This document shows positions 16,275 through 24,928 of a stretch of DNA of 64,000 bases, one piece after another (the first letter of the stretch is position 1; each line of letters begins with the position of its first letter). Source of the DNA: Hyphomicrobiaceae bacterium. GTDB lineage: Bacteria; Pseudomonadota; Alphaproteobacteria; Rhizobiales; Hyphomicrobiaceae. The notes under the pieces were generated by a model, which saw nothing but the letters and a program-made list of their open reading frames with translations, was not told the DNA's origin and searched no databases. The stretch covers positions 1,054,001-1,118,000 of the forward strand of contig JAWKWE010000004.1 in NCBI GenBank assembly GCA_041397645.1, given 5' to 3'. Position numbers and translations under genes: made by a program.

Positions 16275-18185
16275 TCAGTTCACCGCGCGGTAGATCCGCT
16301 TGGGGAAGCTGTCGCCGTCCGAATCGTCCTCATCGGTCGCGTCGGTGCCCGGATCGTCAGGCGCACGCGGGGCGACGAAGATCTTCGCATCCGAGACCGG
16401 TTTCGGCGTCGTCTTGGTGGTCGCCGCAACGACCTTTTCCTGTGCAGGGACAGGCTCCGCAGCTTGCGTCGAAACCGGAGCGGGTGCCGCTGCCGTGGCG
16501 TCGGCAACTGCTTCAACCACGCGCGGGCCGGTAGCCGCCTGGGTGGCAGGCTCTGCCTTCGGTTCCGCCTTGGCGGCAGGCTTGACGATGGACACTTCGC
16601 TGACCCGCTGGACCGGCGAAATGGTCTTGGCTTCGATCTGGGTGACGACAGGTTTCTCAGCCGCCGTTTCCACCGGCTTCACCGGCGCAGGTTGCGGCAT
16701 GATCTTTACCGGCTCGGGGCGAACCGTGACCGCCTCGGCATCGACAACGTCTTCGCGCCGAACCGGAGCCGACTGAGCCGCTGCGGGCTGTACGGGCGCC
16801 TCGGTGGCCTTTGCCGCTGGTGTTTCGTTCACCGGCTTGGGCGCGCTGATGGCCAGCAGTTCTTCGAGCCGTTCGCCCAGGATATTGGCCGACGAGCTAT
16901 CGCGGTTTTCAACCGGCACGCGCCACTGGAAAGCGTCGAGCGCGCCTGTTACGGGCGAGATCGGCTCCCAGCGGTCGGCGACGACGCCATCGGCGGTCCA
17001 GGCCGGATCGCGCGCGGCGTTGACGGCCCGGGCCAGCCACTCGCGCACGCGGCCCTTGTCGTCGCTCTCGCCGGCTTCGATGCGCGCCATGAGCGTTGCA
17101 ACCCGCTGCGTGAGACGGTCGTCGAGCAAAGGCTGAAGGGCGTCGCGCGCTTCGCCAAACAGACGCGCCTCGATGGCTGTGGTGGCAATGGCGATCGGGC
17201 TTTCGATGGAATGTCCGTTGAGCGCCGCAAGCTGGCGCACGCGGTCGAGACGATCGCGCGGGCTGTCGCCGATGCGGGCATAGGCATAGGCCGTTGCCAG
17301 ATCGGGATGGGGCGCGCGCGCCCAGGTCTTCTGGATGATCTTGGCGGCTTTGCCGGTCTGGCCGCGTCCGGCCAGGATGCGGGCAGCGACGGCAGCGGCC
17401 GGGACGAGGTCCGGCGCAAGGCCATGTGCTTCAAGCGCCAGCGCCAGCGCCTTGTCGGTTTCGTTCTCCTCCGCGTTCTGCGCCTGTCCTGCCAAGAGAA
17501 CGGCACGTTTGCGGTCGTAGGCGGGCTTTTCGATCAGGCCATTGCGCTTGAGCAGCGAGAGCGTTTCGAGAGCCGACGCCCAATCCTTCTGCTTGCACTG
17601 AAGATCAAACAGCGCCTCCGACGACCAGCTGAGCTTCGGATTGGCGCGAACCGCACGCTCCGCAAACTGGCGGGCGGCTTCGTGCTCGCCCTCGCGCTCG
17701 GCTTCCAGGAAGAGACCGCGCAAGCCAAGCTGCTCGGTGTCGGGCGCTGCAAGCATGGAATCGAAGATGCGCCGCGCCGTCGCCCGATCGCCGGAAAGCT
17801 GGGCTGCCTGGGCGCGTAGGATCTGCGTCAAAGGCTCGTGCGGCAGGGCTTTGCGGGCTTGGAGTGCATAGTGTGTGGCCAGCGACTTGTCGCCTGCACC
17901 AACCGCGATCAGACCGCTCGACAGCGCATCGAGACCGCGCTTCTGGCGTCGGCGCAGAATCCGCTGACCGATGGCGGCCGGGCTGTGCCAGATCGTGCGC
18001 AGAACCGACCACAGGAAAATCGCAGCGGCCGTCGCAATCGCCAGCATGACGGTTGCCTGGAAGACGGTCGTTTCGACGTCGTAGCCCTGCCATTGGATAT
18101 TCAAAGTGCCGGGCCGGTCTGCGAGCCAGCCCAAGCCGGTGGCGACCAGGGCGATGAAAAGGAGATAAACGACAAGACGGATCAT
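16275..18185 (-). CDS. hemY: HemY-like inner-membrane TPR protein
   Basis: A 636-aa protein. The start at 18185 (MIRLVVYLLFIALVATGLGW) gives a first membrane helix. A second lies near residues 42-66 (QATVMLAIATAAAIFLWSVL), which is the HemY_N arrangement. A cytoplasmic or periplasmic TPR solenoid of about 350 residues follows, with repeated ALEAHGLAPDL and A..L....L patterns. The last 200 residues form a low-complexity Pro/Ala/Val/Thr-rich tail. In enterobacteria hemY lies next to hemC-hemD, and its exact biochemical role in late haem synthesis is not settled. Here it is the last gene of the hemC-hemD-mitofilin-hemY set, 28 bases after the mitofilin gene. Confidence 0.87.
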   Translation of the reverse strand: MIRLVVYLLFIALVATGLGWLADRPGTLNIQWQGYDVETTVFQATVMLAIATAAAIFLWSVLRTIWHSPAAIGQRILRRRQKRGLDALSSGLIAVGAGDKSLATHYALQARKALPHEPLTQILRAQAAQLSGDRATARRIFDSMLAAPDTEQLGLRGLFLEAEREGEHEAARQFAERAVRANPKLSWSSEALFDLQCKQKDWASALETLSLLKRNGLIEKPAYDRKRAVLLAGQAQNAEENETDKALALALEAHGLAPDLVPAAAVAARILAGRGQTGKAAKIIQKTWARAPHPDLATAYAYARIGDSPRDRLDRVRQLAALNGHSIESPIAIATTAIEARLFGEARDALQPLLDDRLTQRVATLMARIEAGESDDKGRVREWLARAVNAARDPAWTADGVVADRWEPISPVTGALDAFQWRVPVENRDSSSANILGERLEELLAISAPKPVNETPAAKATEAPVQPAAAQSAPVRREDVVDAEAVTVRPEPVKIMPQPAPVKPVETAAEKPVVTQIEAKTISPVQRVSEVSIVKPAAKAEPKAEPATQAATGPRVVEAVADATAAAPAPVSTQAAEPVPAQEKVVAATTKTTPKPVSDAKIFVAPRAPDDPGTDATDEDDSDGDSFPKRIYRAVN

Positions 18186-18213
18186 GACGCGATACCCTTG
18201 AAACCTAAGACGC

Positions 18214-19956
18214 CTACTGCGTTTTCGTAGCGGGTTGCGAAGGCGCACCGCTGAGTGAGGACTTGAGCTGGTCTTCCAGTGAGGCCAACGCAGAGTCGAC
18301 GGTGGCGCGCGCGCGCACCTTGTCGAGGAACGGCTGCGCCGCTTCCTTGGCCTTAGGAGACAGACTGTCGGCTTCGTTCAATACCGCCGCCAGTTGGCCT
18401 TCCTTGAGGGATTGCTCCATTCGGCCAGCCACTGCTTCGGCTGACGTGTCGGAGCTGTCGTGGTTGATCTTGCGGACGCGAACGATGGAACGCGCGCCGG
18501 AAATCAGCTTGTCCACCACAGAATCCGACTGAACCCCATCTTCCGCGTCGATCATCGCATTGGCGCTGGTGCGGAAGTCACGGTTGAGGTCGGCCATGGT
18601 CGGCACGCCCTGGTCTTTAAACTTTTCAAGCGCGGCGAGATCGAATTTTCCGGCCGCAGCCTTTTCGACTTCGGCAAGCTCGTCTTCGTAGTTCTGTCCG
18701 CGATCGAGCGTGCGCTTCAGGTTCTGCAGCTCAAGCGCAAGCACGACACGCTCTGCATTGGATCGGCGCGTCGCGTCCGCCTGCTCAACCGCTTTCAGGT
18801 TCTGCTCGATAGATGCGATTTTTGCCGTGACCGGAGACAGTGCCGACGCGACATCCGCGGGCTTCGCGGAGGTGGATCGCACGTCGTCGATCGCCGTTTT
18901 GAGATTTGCGATTTCCTGTGTCGCGCGCTTGGTGGCTTCTACAGAACGCTCCACTTCTGCCCTGATGGCGGCGACGTCTTCGTCGGTCTTCACCGATTGA
19001 GTCTTGAGATTGGCGAGATCGCGATCGACACGCTGCGTGCCGGACTTTGCGGCTTCCGCAGCTTCCGTCGCGGCAACAACGCGCGCTTCGACATCACCGG
19101 ATACACTTTTGCGCAAGGCGGTGAGCTGGGTCGCCATGCTGGTTTCCAGATCCGCGACTTTGCCTGTAAGCGCTGCGATCTGCTCCACGCGACCGGCGCT
19201 GGGGTCATTGGCGCCCGCGTCCGCCATGGCCTTGAGCTTGTTTTCGACAGTCGTCAGCCGCTCGATCTGATCGGGGGCACCGGCATCGCTTGCGGACGCG
19301 GCGAGCGCCGCCTTCGTTTCGGCGACGAGGCGCGATTGCGAGTCTTTGAGCTCTGCAATCGACGCGGTCGATTTTTCCAGTGCCGCAAGGCGGGCCTGCG
19401 TATCCGCCAGCTTGGTTGCGAGATCGTCGGCCTTTTGAGCCGATTGCTCTGCCGCCTCACCGGAAGCGCTCGTGCCCGAGGGGGCAAGGCCCTGCTTTTG
19501 CAGTTCGGGCAGTCCGTATGTCCATGCTCCAAGCGCAACCGCGCCGCCAATCACGCTTGCCGCGAGATGGGAGAGGAAGCCACCGCGCTTTTGAACAACC
19601 ACTGCTTCGGGACGAGCGGAGATGGTGGCCGAGGCGTTGGCCGAAGGGCGAGTATCAGCGGGCTTCTCGCCGACCTGCCTTGGAGAAGTCTTGGAGGTTT
19701 CCGATGCCGTCGTTTTTGCAGCGGCTGGCGCTGGCTCGACACCGGCGTAGGTCCGCGCAGGAGCCGGCATTGGAACGTCGGCGGGATTAATAGCAGGCGC
19801 TGCGGACGCCGCCCCTGCCGAGGCAGATTGGTCGGCGCTGCCTTTGGATTTGGCTGCGGTCTCGTCGATCCGAGAGACTTTGACCTCGGTCGCTTTGAGA
19901 TCAAGCGTTGCGTGAGGGCGTTTCGACTGCCCGGAATCGTTCTTATTGTTGCTCAT
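18214..19956 (-). CDS. Mitofilin/Mic60 family inner-membrane protein (COG4223)
   Basis: A 580-aa protein with the Mic60 domain order. The Ala/Pro/Ser/Thr-rich cytoplasmic N-terminus covers about 125 residues, one membrane helix lies near residues 128-150 (FLSHLAASVIGGAVALGAWTYG), and a long coiled coil of roughly 280 residues follows (A..L..R...LE heptads). The C-terminal mitofilin domain contains LISGARSIVRVRKIN and later AGRMEQSLKEGQLAAVL. In mitochondria Mic60 shapes crista junctions; alphaproteobacterial members are known from this same hem neighbourhood and can tubulate membranes. The start MSNNKND at 19956 has GGAGG upstream; the longer reading (from 20058) has no supporting homology. 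Confidence 0.87.
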   Translation of the reverse strand: MSNNKNDSGQSKRPHATLDLKATEVKVSRIDETAAKSKGSADQSASAGAASAAPAINPADVPMPAPARTYAGVEPAPAAAKTTASETSKTSPRQVGEKPADTRPSANASATISARPEAVVVQKRGGFLSHLAASVIGGAVALGAWTYGLPELQKQGLAPSGTSASGEAAEQSAQKADDLATKLADTQARLAALEKSTASIAELKDSQSRLVAETKAALAASASDAGAPDQIERLTTVENKLKAMADAGANDPSAGRVEQIAALTGKVADLETSMATQLTALRKSVSGDVEARVVAATEAAEAAKSGTQRVDRDLANLKTQSVKTDEDVAAIRAEVERSVEATKRATQEIANLKTAIDDVRSTSAKPADVASALSPVTAKIASIEQNLKAVEQADATRRSNAERVVLALELQNLKRTLDRGQNYEDELAEVEKAAAGKFDLAALEKFKDQGVPTMADLNRDFRTSANAMIDAEDGVQSDSVVDKLISGARSIVRVRKINHDSSDTSAEAVAGRMEQSLKEGQLAAVLNEADSLSPKAKEAAQPFLDKVRARATVDSALASLEDQLKSSLSGAPSQPATKTQ

Positions 19957-20064
19957 GGAGTGAAGACGCCTCCGTACCTGTCTTGTTCGGGCTTTTCCGG
20001 CGGGGGAGAAGCCGGTGCCGTCCGCGCCATTCTCGCGGTCGAACGGCGAAAAGCCCACTGCTTT

Positions 20065-20802
20065 TTACTCTTGCGCGGTTGCGGCCGCCAGCCCTTTGAT
20101 CAAGGAAAGCATTTCACCCAATTGTGGTTGCGCGGCCGTTTCGACGCGAATGTGCGGTCCGAGCTGCAACTTATCGGCGACCGCAGGCGACAGGCAGATA
20201 TGCAGGATTTTATCCAATTGACCCCTCACGCCGTGCTTTGTCGCCAGATTGGTCCAGATTTCAGCTGTTCTCGGCGACATTAGCGTAACGGCATCAAGCT
20301 GGCCGGTCCTCATCTTGCCCACGACCTCCGGCGGCAAAGCCGTCGCCGCAACAGATTTGTAAGCGGGAACCACCTGCACCTCTAACCCGTGTTCAGCCAG
20401 CGCTCCCTTCATGTCGAAGGCGAGATGATCGCCGGCCAGATGAACGAGGTGGCCCTTGCGCGTCTTTTGGCGTTCGGCGATCGGAGCAACGAGGTCGGCA
20501 GCGGTGCCGCGGCCCGCCGTGATGTTGGGCAACTTCAGATCGAAGGCGTGCTTGGCGGTCGCTTCGCCCACGGCATAGATTTGCAGATGACGGACGGCGG
20601 GAGTGAGGCCCGCGAGATGCAGGCTGCGCAGCGCGTTCTGGCTTGTCACTATGACGCCGGATGCACCTTCGAACACCGCCGGATCTATCGCTTCAGGAAC
20701 GATTTCGATAAGCGGTGCGAGCAGTGTCTTTTGACCTTGCCGTTCGACGAGGGCTTGCATGTGCCAAGCATCGGGCAGTGGGCGAGTAATCAGGATGAGC
20801 AT
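20065..20802 (-). CDS. hemD: Uroporphyrinogen-III synthase
   Basis: A 245-aa cytosolic enzyme that closes hydroxymethylbilane with inversion of ring D to give uroporphyrinogen III. The family is poorly conserved, but several features fit: the start MLILITRPLPDAWHM, the segment GVIVTSQNALRSL, IYAVGEATA, and LDAVTLMSPRTAEIW in the second lobe. It starts three bases after hemC ends, so the two are co-transcribed. It is followed by the mitofilin gene after 108 bases. Confidence 0.92.
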   Translation of the reverse strand: MLILITRPLPDAWHMQALVERQGQKTLLAPLIEIVPEAIDPAVFEGASGVIVTSQNALRSLHLAGLTPAVRHLQIYAVGEATAKHAFDLKLPNITAGRGTAADLVAPIAERQKTRKGHLVHLAGDHLAFDMKGALAEHGLEVQVVPAYKSVAATALPPEVVGKMRTGQLDAVTLMSPRTAEIWTNLATKHGVRGQLDKILHICLSPAVADKLQLGPHIRVETAAQPQLGEMLSLIKGLAAATAQE

Positions 20803-20805
20803 GGA

Positions 20806-21741
20806 TCAGCCGTGCAGCGTTGCGATGATTGCGGGATCCGCCTGCGCGAGGATGTCCTGCGCGGCGGCGATGCCGAGTTCCGTGGCCGTCTGTGGCTGTC
20901 CGGAGCGTTGCACCCTGTAGGAAGCCTTGCCGTCAGGTGAGAGAACCTGGCCGCGGAACCAAAGCGTACCATCGCGCAGTTCGGCAAGTCCTGCGATGGG
21001 CGTACGACAAGAGCCTTCCAGTTTTCGCAGGAAGGCACGTTCTGCGGTGACGGCGTCGGCAGTTGCGGAATCGTTGAGTGGGGCGATGTAATCGGCGACC
21101 TTTAGGTCGCCTGCACGCGTTTCAATGCCGATGGCTCCTTGGGCCACGGCAGGCAGCATCTGCTCGGTGGGAATGATGGCGGTGATACGATCTTGCAGTT
21201 TGAGGCGGCGTAAACCTGCCACCGCCAGGAACGTTGCCGCCGCGATGCCGTCTTCCAGCTTCTTAAGCCGCGTCTGCACATTGCCACGAAAGCCCACGAC
21301 CGTGAGATCGGGGCGCACGTTCAGCAGCTGCGCTTGGCGCCGTAAGGATGAGGATCCAACCACCGACCCTGGCGGCACCTCGTCGAGCGATTTGTACTTG
21401 AGAGACAGGAGTGCGTCGCGCACGTCTTCGCGAGGTAGGGTCGCGCCGAGCATGAGGCCGTCGGGCAGGACGGTCTGCATGTCCTTCATGGAATGAACCG
21501 CAAGATCGATTTCGTTGGCGAGCAGCGCGTCCTCGATCTCCTTGGTAAAGAGCCCCTTACCGCCGATTTCCGCGAGAGGGCGGTCCAGAACCTGGTCCCC
21601 CGTGGTCTTGATGATGCGAATGGCGATGTCGTCGGGCTTGAGACCATGGGCGGCGACGAGGCGGTCTCGCACTTCGTAGGCCTGCGCCAGCGCCAGCGGG
21701 GAGCCGCGCGTTCCTATGGTTAGCGTCGGGGATGCTTGCAA
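20806..21741 (-). CDS. hemC: Porphobilinogen deaminase (hydroxymethylbilane synthase)
   Basis: The enzyme polymerises four porphobilinogens into hydroxymethylbilane on a covalent dipyrromethane cofactor. The frame is open further upstream, but the conserved protein begins at LQASPTLTIGTRGSPLALAQA. The TTG at 21741 with GGAGAA seven bases upstream gives 311 aa, the normal size. The cofactor-binding Cys is in LRKLEGSCRTPIAG, and the motifs DLAVHSMKDMQTVLPDGL and VVGSSSLRRQAQLL are present. It is divergent from tsaD with about 130 bases between starts, and it heads the hem cluster. Confidence 0.95.
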   Translation of the reverse strand: MQASPTLTIGTRGSPLALAQAYEVRDRLVAAHGLKPDDIAIRIIKTTGDQVLDRPLAEIGGKGLFTKEIEDALLANEIDLAVHSMKDMQTVLPDGLMLGATLPREDVRDALLSLKYKSLDEVPPGSVVGSSSLRRQAQLLNVRPDLTVVGFRGNVQTRLKKLEDGIAAATFLAVAGLRRLKLQDRITAIIPTEQMLPAVAQGAIGIETRAGDLKVADYIAPLNDSATADAVTAERAFLRKLEGSCRTPIAGLAELRDGTLWFRGQVLSPDGKASYRVQRSGQPQTATELGIAAAQDILAQADPAIIATLHG

Positions 21742-21833
21742 GCGTAATTCTCCAGGTGCTAAGGCCGCCGGAGCGATTGGCGGACCCCGAAATCGGCGCC
21801 TATGTATGGTCCAAGGGCGCCAGGACGTAAACC

Positions 21834-21859
21834 CATGTGGGACGCTCATGTGGGACGCT
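21834..21859. repeat. Tandem 13-bp duplication upstream of tsaD
   Basis: CATGTGGGACGCT occurs twice without spacing, ending 12 bases before the first candidate tsaD start. It probably arose by slippage and lies in the hemC-tsaD divergent promoter region. Confidence 0.7.
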
Positions 21860-21871
21860 ACAGTTGATCTT

Positions 21872-22990
21872 ATGACAATGTTCAGGAGATGCCCCCTGTC
21901 AGCCGCACCCAAAGACGGGCTATTGGTTCTCGGGATCGAGACAAGCTGCGATGAAACGGCGGCAGCGGTCGTCGCGCGCGACAGCCAGGGCCGCGGGCGC
22001 ATCTTGTCCAACATCGTCCGCTCGCAGTTCGATATGCATAAGATTTATGGGGGCGTGGTGCCGGAGATCGCCGCACGCGCCCACGGCGAGTGCCTCGACC
22101 ACATCGTTGCCGCTGCAATGTCGGAAGCCGGCGTCGCATATGGCGATCTCGATGCTGTTGCTGCAGCTTCCGGCCCTGGTTTGATCGGGGGTCTCATTGT
22201 AGGGGCTGTATCGGGCAAGGCGTTGGCGCTGGCCGCCGGCAAGCCGTTTCTTGCAATCAACCATCTGGAGGCCCATGCGCTGACAGCCGGGCTCACCGAC
22301 GGGATTAAGCCGCCTTACCTCATGTTACTGGTTTCGGGCGGCCATACCCAGTTACTTCTGGTGGAAAGCGTGGGCCGTTACCGCCGTCTCGGGACCACCA
22401 TCGACGATGCGCTGGGCGAAGCCTTCGACAAGACCGCGAAACTTCTCGGTCTGCCGATGCCGGGTGGACCCAACGTCGAGAAGCAGGCACGAAGCGGGGA
22501 TCCGAAGCGCTTCAAGCTTCCTCGTCCCATGTTGGGGCGGCCCGAGCCGCACTTCTCGTTTGCGGGGCTCAAGACGGCCGTACGTCATGCAGCCAAAGCA
22601 GCGGCACCCCTGTCCCAACAAGACGTCGCCGATCTATGTGCTTCGTTTGAAGCGGCAGTCACCGAGACGGTATGCAACCGCGTTACCGTCGCCATGGGAA
22701 TGGTAGAAGACGAGTTGCGCCCTGGTCCTCAGCGTTCGCTGGTCGTGGCTGGCGGTGTTGCCGCCAATGCCGCGTTGCGTTCCGCCTTGCAGGCTCTGTG
22801 CATGACACATGGGTACGCATTGCTCGCACCGCCGTTGGGTCTTTGCACCGATAACGGAGCCATGATCGCCTGGGCCGGTGCGGAGCGGTTGTCTTTGGGT
22901 CTTGTCGATGACCTCAGCGCCGCGGTACGCCCGCGCTGGCCGCTGGATCCGACCGCACCGCCTGCGATCGGTGCTGGCGTCAAGGCCTGA
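21872..22990 (+). CDS. tsaD: tRNA N6-adenosine threonylcarbamoyltransferase TsaD
   Basis: TsaD is the catalytic subunit of the complex that puts threonylcarbamoyl on A37 of ANN-decoding tRNAs. The ASKHA-fold signatures are VLGIETSCDETAAAVV, IYGGVVPEIAARAH, the metal-binding INHLEAHAL, LLVSGGHTQLLLV and the late GGVAANAALR. The ATG at 21872 gives 372 aa; the ATG at 21878 is equally possible, and neither has a clear ribosome-binding site. The frame is open upstream into hemC, but that part has no homology. Confidence 0.95.
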   Translation: MTMFRRCPLSAAPKDGLLVLGIETSCDETAAAVVARDSQGRGRILSNIVRSQFDMHKIYGGVVPEIAARAHGECLDHIVAAAMSEAGVAYGDLDAVAAASGPGLIGGLIVGAVSGKALALAAGKPFLAINHLEAHALTAGLTDGIKPPYLMLLVSGGHTQLLLVESVGRYRRLGTTIDDALGEAFDKTAKLLGLPMPGGPNVEKQARSGDPKRFKLPRPMLGRPEPHFSFAGLKTAVRHAAKAAAPLSQQDVADLCASFEAAVTETVCNRVTVAMGMVEDELRPGPQRSLVVAGGVAANAALRSALQALCMTHGYALLAPPLGLCTDNGAMIAWAGAERLSLGLVDDLSAAVRPRWPLDPTAPPAIGAGVKA

Positions 22991-23037
22991 CCCAAGCAGA
23001 CCAAAGAAGAGCAAGTCAACAAAGGGAGACGCCAGCA

Positions 23038-23328
23038 ATGAAAGCTTATGTCATCGTCCGAGAGACAATCACGGATGAGGCGAAGTTTGCCGAATACCGG
23101 GCCCAGGTGTTGCCGACGGTGGAAGCATTTGGCGGCGAGTTCGTCATTCGCGGCGGGCACTGGACTCTGGTCGAAGGCGAATGGTCTCGCCCGCGGCTCG
23201 TCATCATCGCGTTTCCGTCCCGCGCAAAGGCCGAAGACTGGTACCATTCTCCCGCCTACCAGAAGCTGCTTCCACTCCGATTGCAGGCTTCGCAAAGCGA
23301 TCTCATCATCGCCGATGGTATCGCCTGA
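23038..23328 (+). CDS. DUF1330 family protein
   Basis: A 96-aa alpha/beta protein of the dimeric ferredoxin-like barrel type. The conserved DUF1330 elements are AYVIVRETITDEAKFAEYR at the start, GGEFVIRGG in the middle and the FPSRAKAEDWYHSPAYQKL segment that closes the family. The function is unknown. GGGAG lies nine bases before the ATG. It lies between tsaD and gpsA on the same strand and is probably co-transcribed with them. Confidence 0.88.
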   Translation: MKAYVIVRETITDEAKFAEYRAQVLPTVEAFGGEFVIRGGHWTLVEGEWSRPRLVIIAFPSRAKAEDWYHSPAYQKLLPLRLQASQSDLIIADGIA

Positions 23329-23372
23329 GCGGAGTTTCTCCGATCGTTCATGGGTTCAATTGAGGGCGACAC

Positions 23373-24383
23373 GTGACATCCAGCGCAGCACGTTTTGAAA
23401 GCATCAGCGTTATCGGCGGTGGCGCATGGGGAACGGCGCTTGCACAAACGGCCAGCCAAAGCGGCAAGCGCGTTCTCTTGTGGGCGCGTGAGCCGGATGT
23501 CGTGGAGGATATCAACACCCGCAACGTCAATCGCACATTTTTAGCAGGCGTGCCGCTTGATCCGGGTATCCGCGCGACCGCCGACCTAGCCGAGGCCGCA
23601 AGGTCGGATGTTATCCTGATGGTGGCACCAGCGCAGTATTTACGCGCTGTTTCTTCCGCAATGGCCAAGGATCTGCGAGAAGGTCATCCGTTTGTCATCT
23701 GCTCGAAAGGAATCGAGCAGGCGAGTGGCAAGCTCATGGGAGAGGTCGCGGAAGAGACGGTGCCCCACGCCATCCATGCCGTGTTGTCGGGACCAAGCTT
23801 CGCAGCCGATGTCGTCCGTGGATTGCCTGCTGCGCTCACGCTGGCATGCCGGAACGAGGACGTGGGCCGGGGGCTTGCCGAAGGCCTGTCGTCGCGTCAA
23901 ATGCGTCTTTATTGGTCATCCGATGTCATTGGCGCGGAATTAGGCGGTTCCGTCAAAAACGTCCTCGCGATCGCGGCAGGTATCGTAGCCGGTCGCGGTC
24001 TGGGCGCCAGCGCGCACGCTGCACTGGTGACCCGAGGCTTTGCAGAGTTGCGTCGGTTCGCAGAGGGCTTTGGTGCGCGGCCCGAGACGCTGATGGGATT
24101 GTCGGGATTAGGCGACCTGATATTGACGTGCGGAAGCCCGCAGTCACGCAACATGTCGTTGGGGCGGGCTCTGGCTGAAGGGCAGACGCTGACGCAGGTT
24201 CTCGGCAGCCGTCATGCCGTGACGGAGGGGGTCTATACGGCTGCCGCGGTTGTAAAACTGGCGCGTGAGAAGGGCATCGAGATGCCTATATCGGAAGCGG
24301 TCCACGCTATTATCGAGGGATCAATCGGCGTCGATGAAGCGATCACGGGGCTGATGCAGCGGCCACTTAAGGCTGAAGATTGA
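23373..24383 (+). CDS. gpsA: NAD(P)H-dependent glycerol-3-phosphate dehydrogenase
   Basis: GpsA reduces dihydroxyacetone phosphate to sn-glycerol 3-phosphate, the backbone of phospholipids. The 336-aa protein starts at a GTG and shows the Rossmann motif VIGGGAWGTALAQ near residue 15, VICSKGIEQ, VLSGPSFAADV, the catalytic Lys region LGGSVKNVLAIAAGI and GLSGLGDLILTC. Length and motifs are complete. It is in the tsaD-DUF1330-gpsA-EVE run, conserved in part across Rhizobiales. Confidence 0.96.
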   Translation: MTSSAARFESISVIGGGAWGTALAQTASQSGKRVLLWAREPDVVEDINTRNVNRTFLAGVPLDPGIRATADLAEAARSDVILMVAPAQYLRAVSSAMAKDLREGHPFVICSKGIEQASGKLMGEVAEETVPHAIHAVLSGPSFAADVVRGLPAALTLACRNEDVGRGLAEGLSSRQMRLYWSSDVIGAELGGSVKNVLAIAAGIVAGRGLGASAHAALVTRGFAELRRFAEGFGARPETLMGLSGLGDLILTCGSPQSRNMSLGRALAEGQTLTQVLGSRHAVTEGVYTAAAVVKLAREKGIEMPISEAVHAIIEGSIGVDEAITGLMQRPLKAED

Positions 24384-24487
24384 TCAGGCCTCGTAAACAA
24401 CGGCGTGTTTCATCGGCGCCTTGAGACGAAAATACATTCGCGCTAGGTCTCGATCCAACATTGCAAACGATGGGGCCCAAGCTCGAA

Positions 24488-24928
24488 ATGCCTGCCTACT
24501 GGCTTCTAAAATCGGAACCCGACGTGTTCTCCTGGGATATGCTCAAGGCCAAGGGGAAGAAGGGCGAGGAATGGAGTGGCGTGCGGAATTATCAAGCCCG
24601 CAACAACATGCGGGCTATGAAGCTAGGAGATCTGGGCTTTTTTTATCATTCCAACATCGGCCTTGAGGTTGTGGGCGTATTGAAGATCAGCGCACTCGCC
24701 CATCCAGATTCCACCGCCGACGATCCCAAGTGGGAGTGCGTCGACGTCATGGCGGTCACCGATATGCCCAAGTCCGTCACTTTGCAGGCTATCAAAGAAA
24801 ATCCGAAGCTTGCCGACATGGTGCTCGTCAACAATTCGCGTCTATCGGTTCAGCCGGTGGCGGCGAATGAATGGAAGGAGATCTGCCGGATGGGCGGCTT
24901 GAAGGCCGATAAGTTGGCCGGGTCATGA
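24488..24928 (+). CDS. EVE domain protein (PUA-like)
   Basis: A 146-aa protein starting MPAYWLLKSEPDVFSWDML, the classic EVE beginning, which is why 24488 is preferred over ATG 24470 or TTG 24461. The PUA-like barrel continues with WSGVRNYQARNNMRAMKLGDLGFFYHS and later VLVNNSRLSVQPV. EVE domains read modified bases in nucleic acid, although this housekeeping-type member has no defined ligand. Its stop overlaps the next start by four bases (ATGA), so it is translationally coupled to the methyltransferase. Confidence 0.9.
   Translation: MPAYWLLKSEPDVFSWDMLKAKGKKGEEWSGVRNYQARNNMRAMKLGDLGFFYHSNIGLEVVGVLKISALAHPDSTADDPKWECVDVMAVTDMPKSVTLQAIKENPKLADMVLVNNSRLSVQPVAANEWKEICRMGGLKADKLAGS

Noticed and set aside
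16188..20283. Long plus-strand open frames (543 and 607 aa) opposite hemY and the mitofilin gene
   Set aside because: They are Arg/Gly/Cys-rich mirror readings of well-supported minus-strand genes, common in GC-rich DNA, with no family motif.
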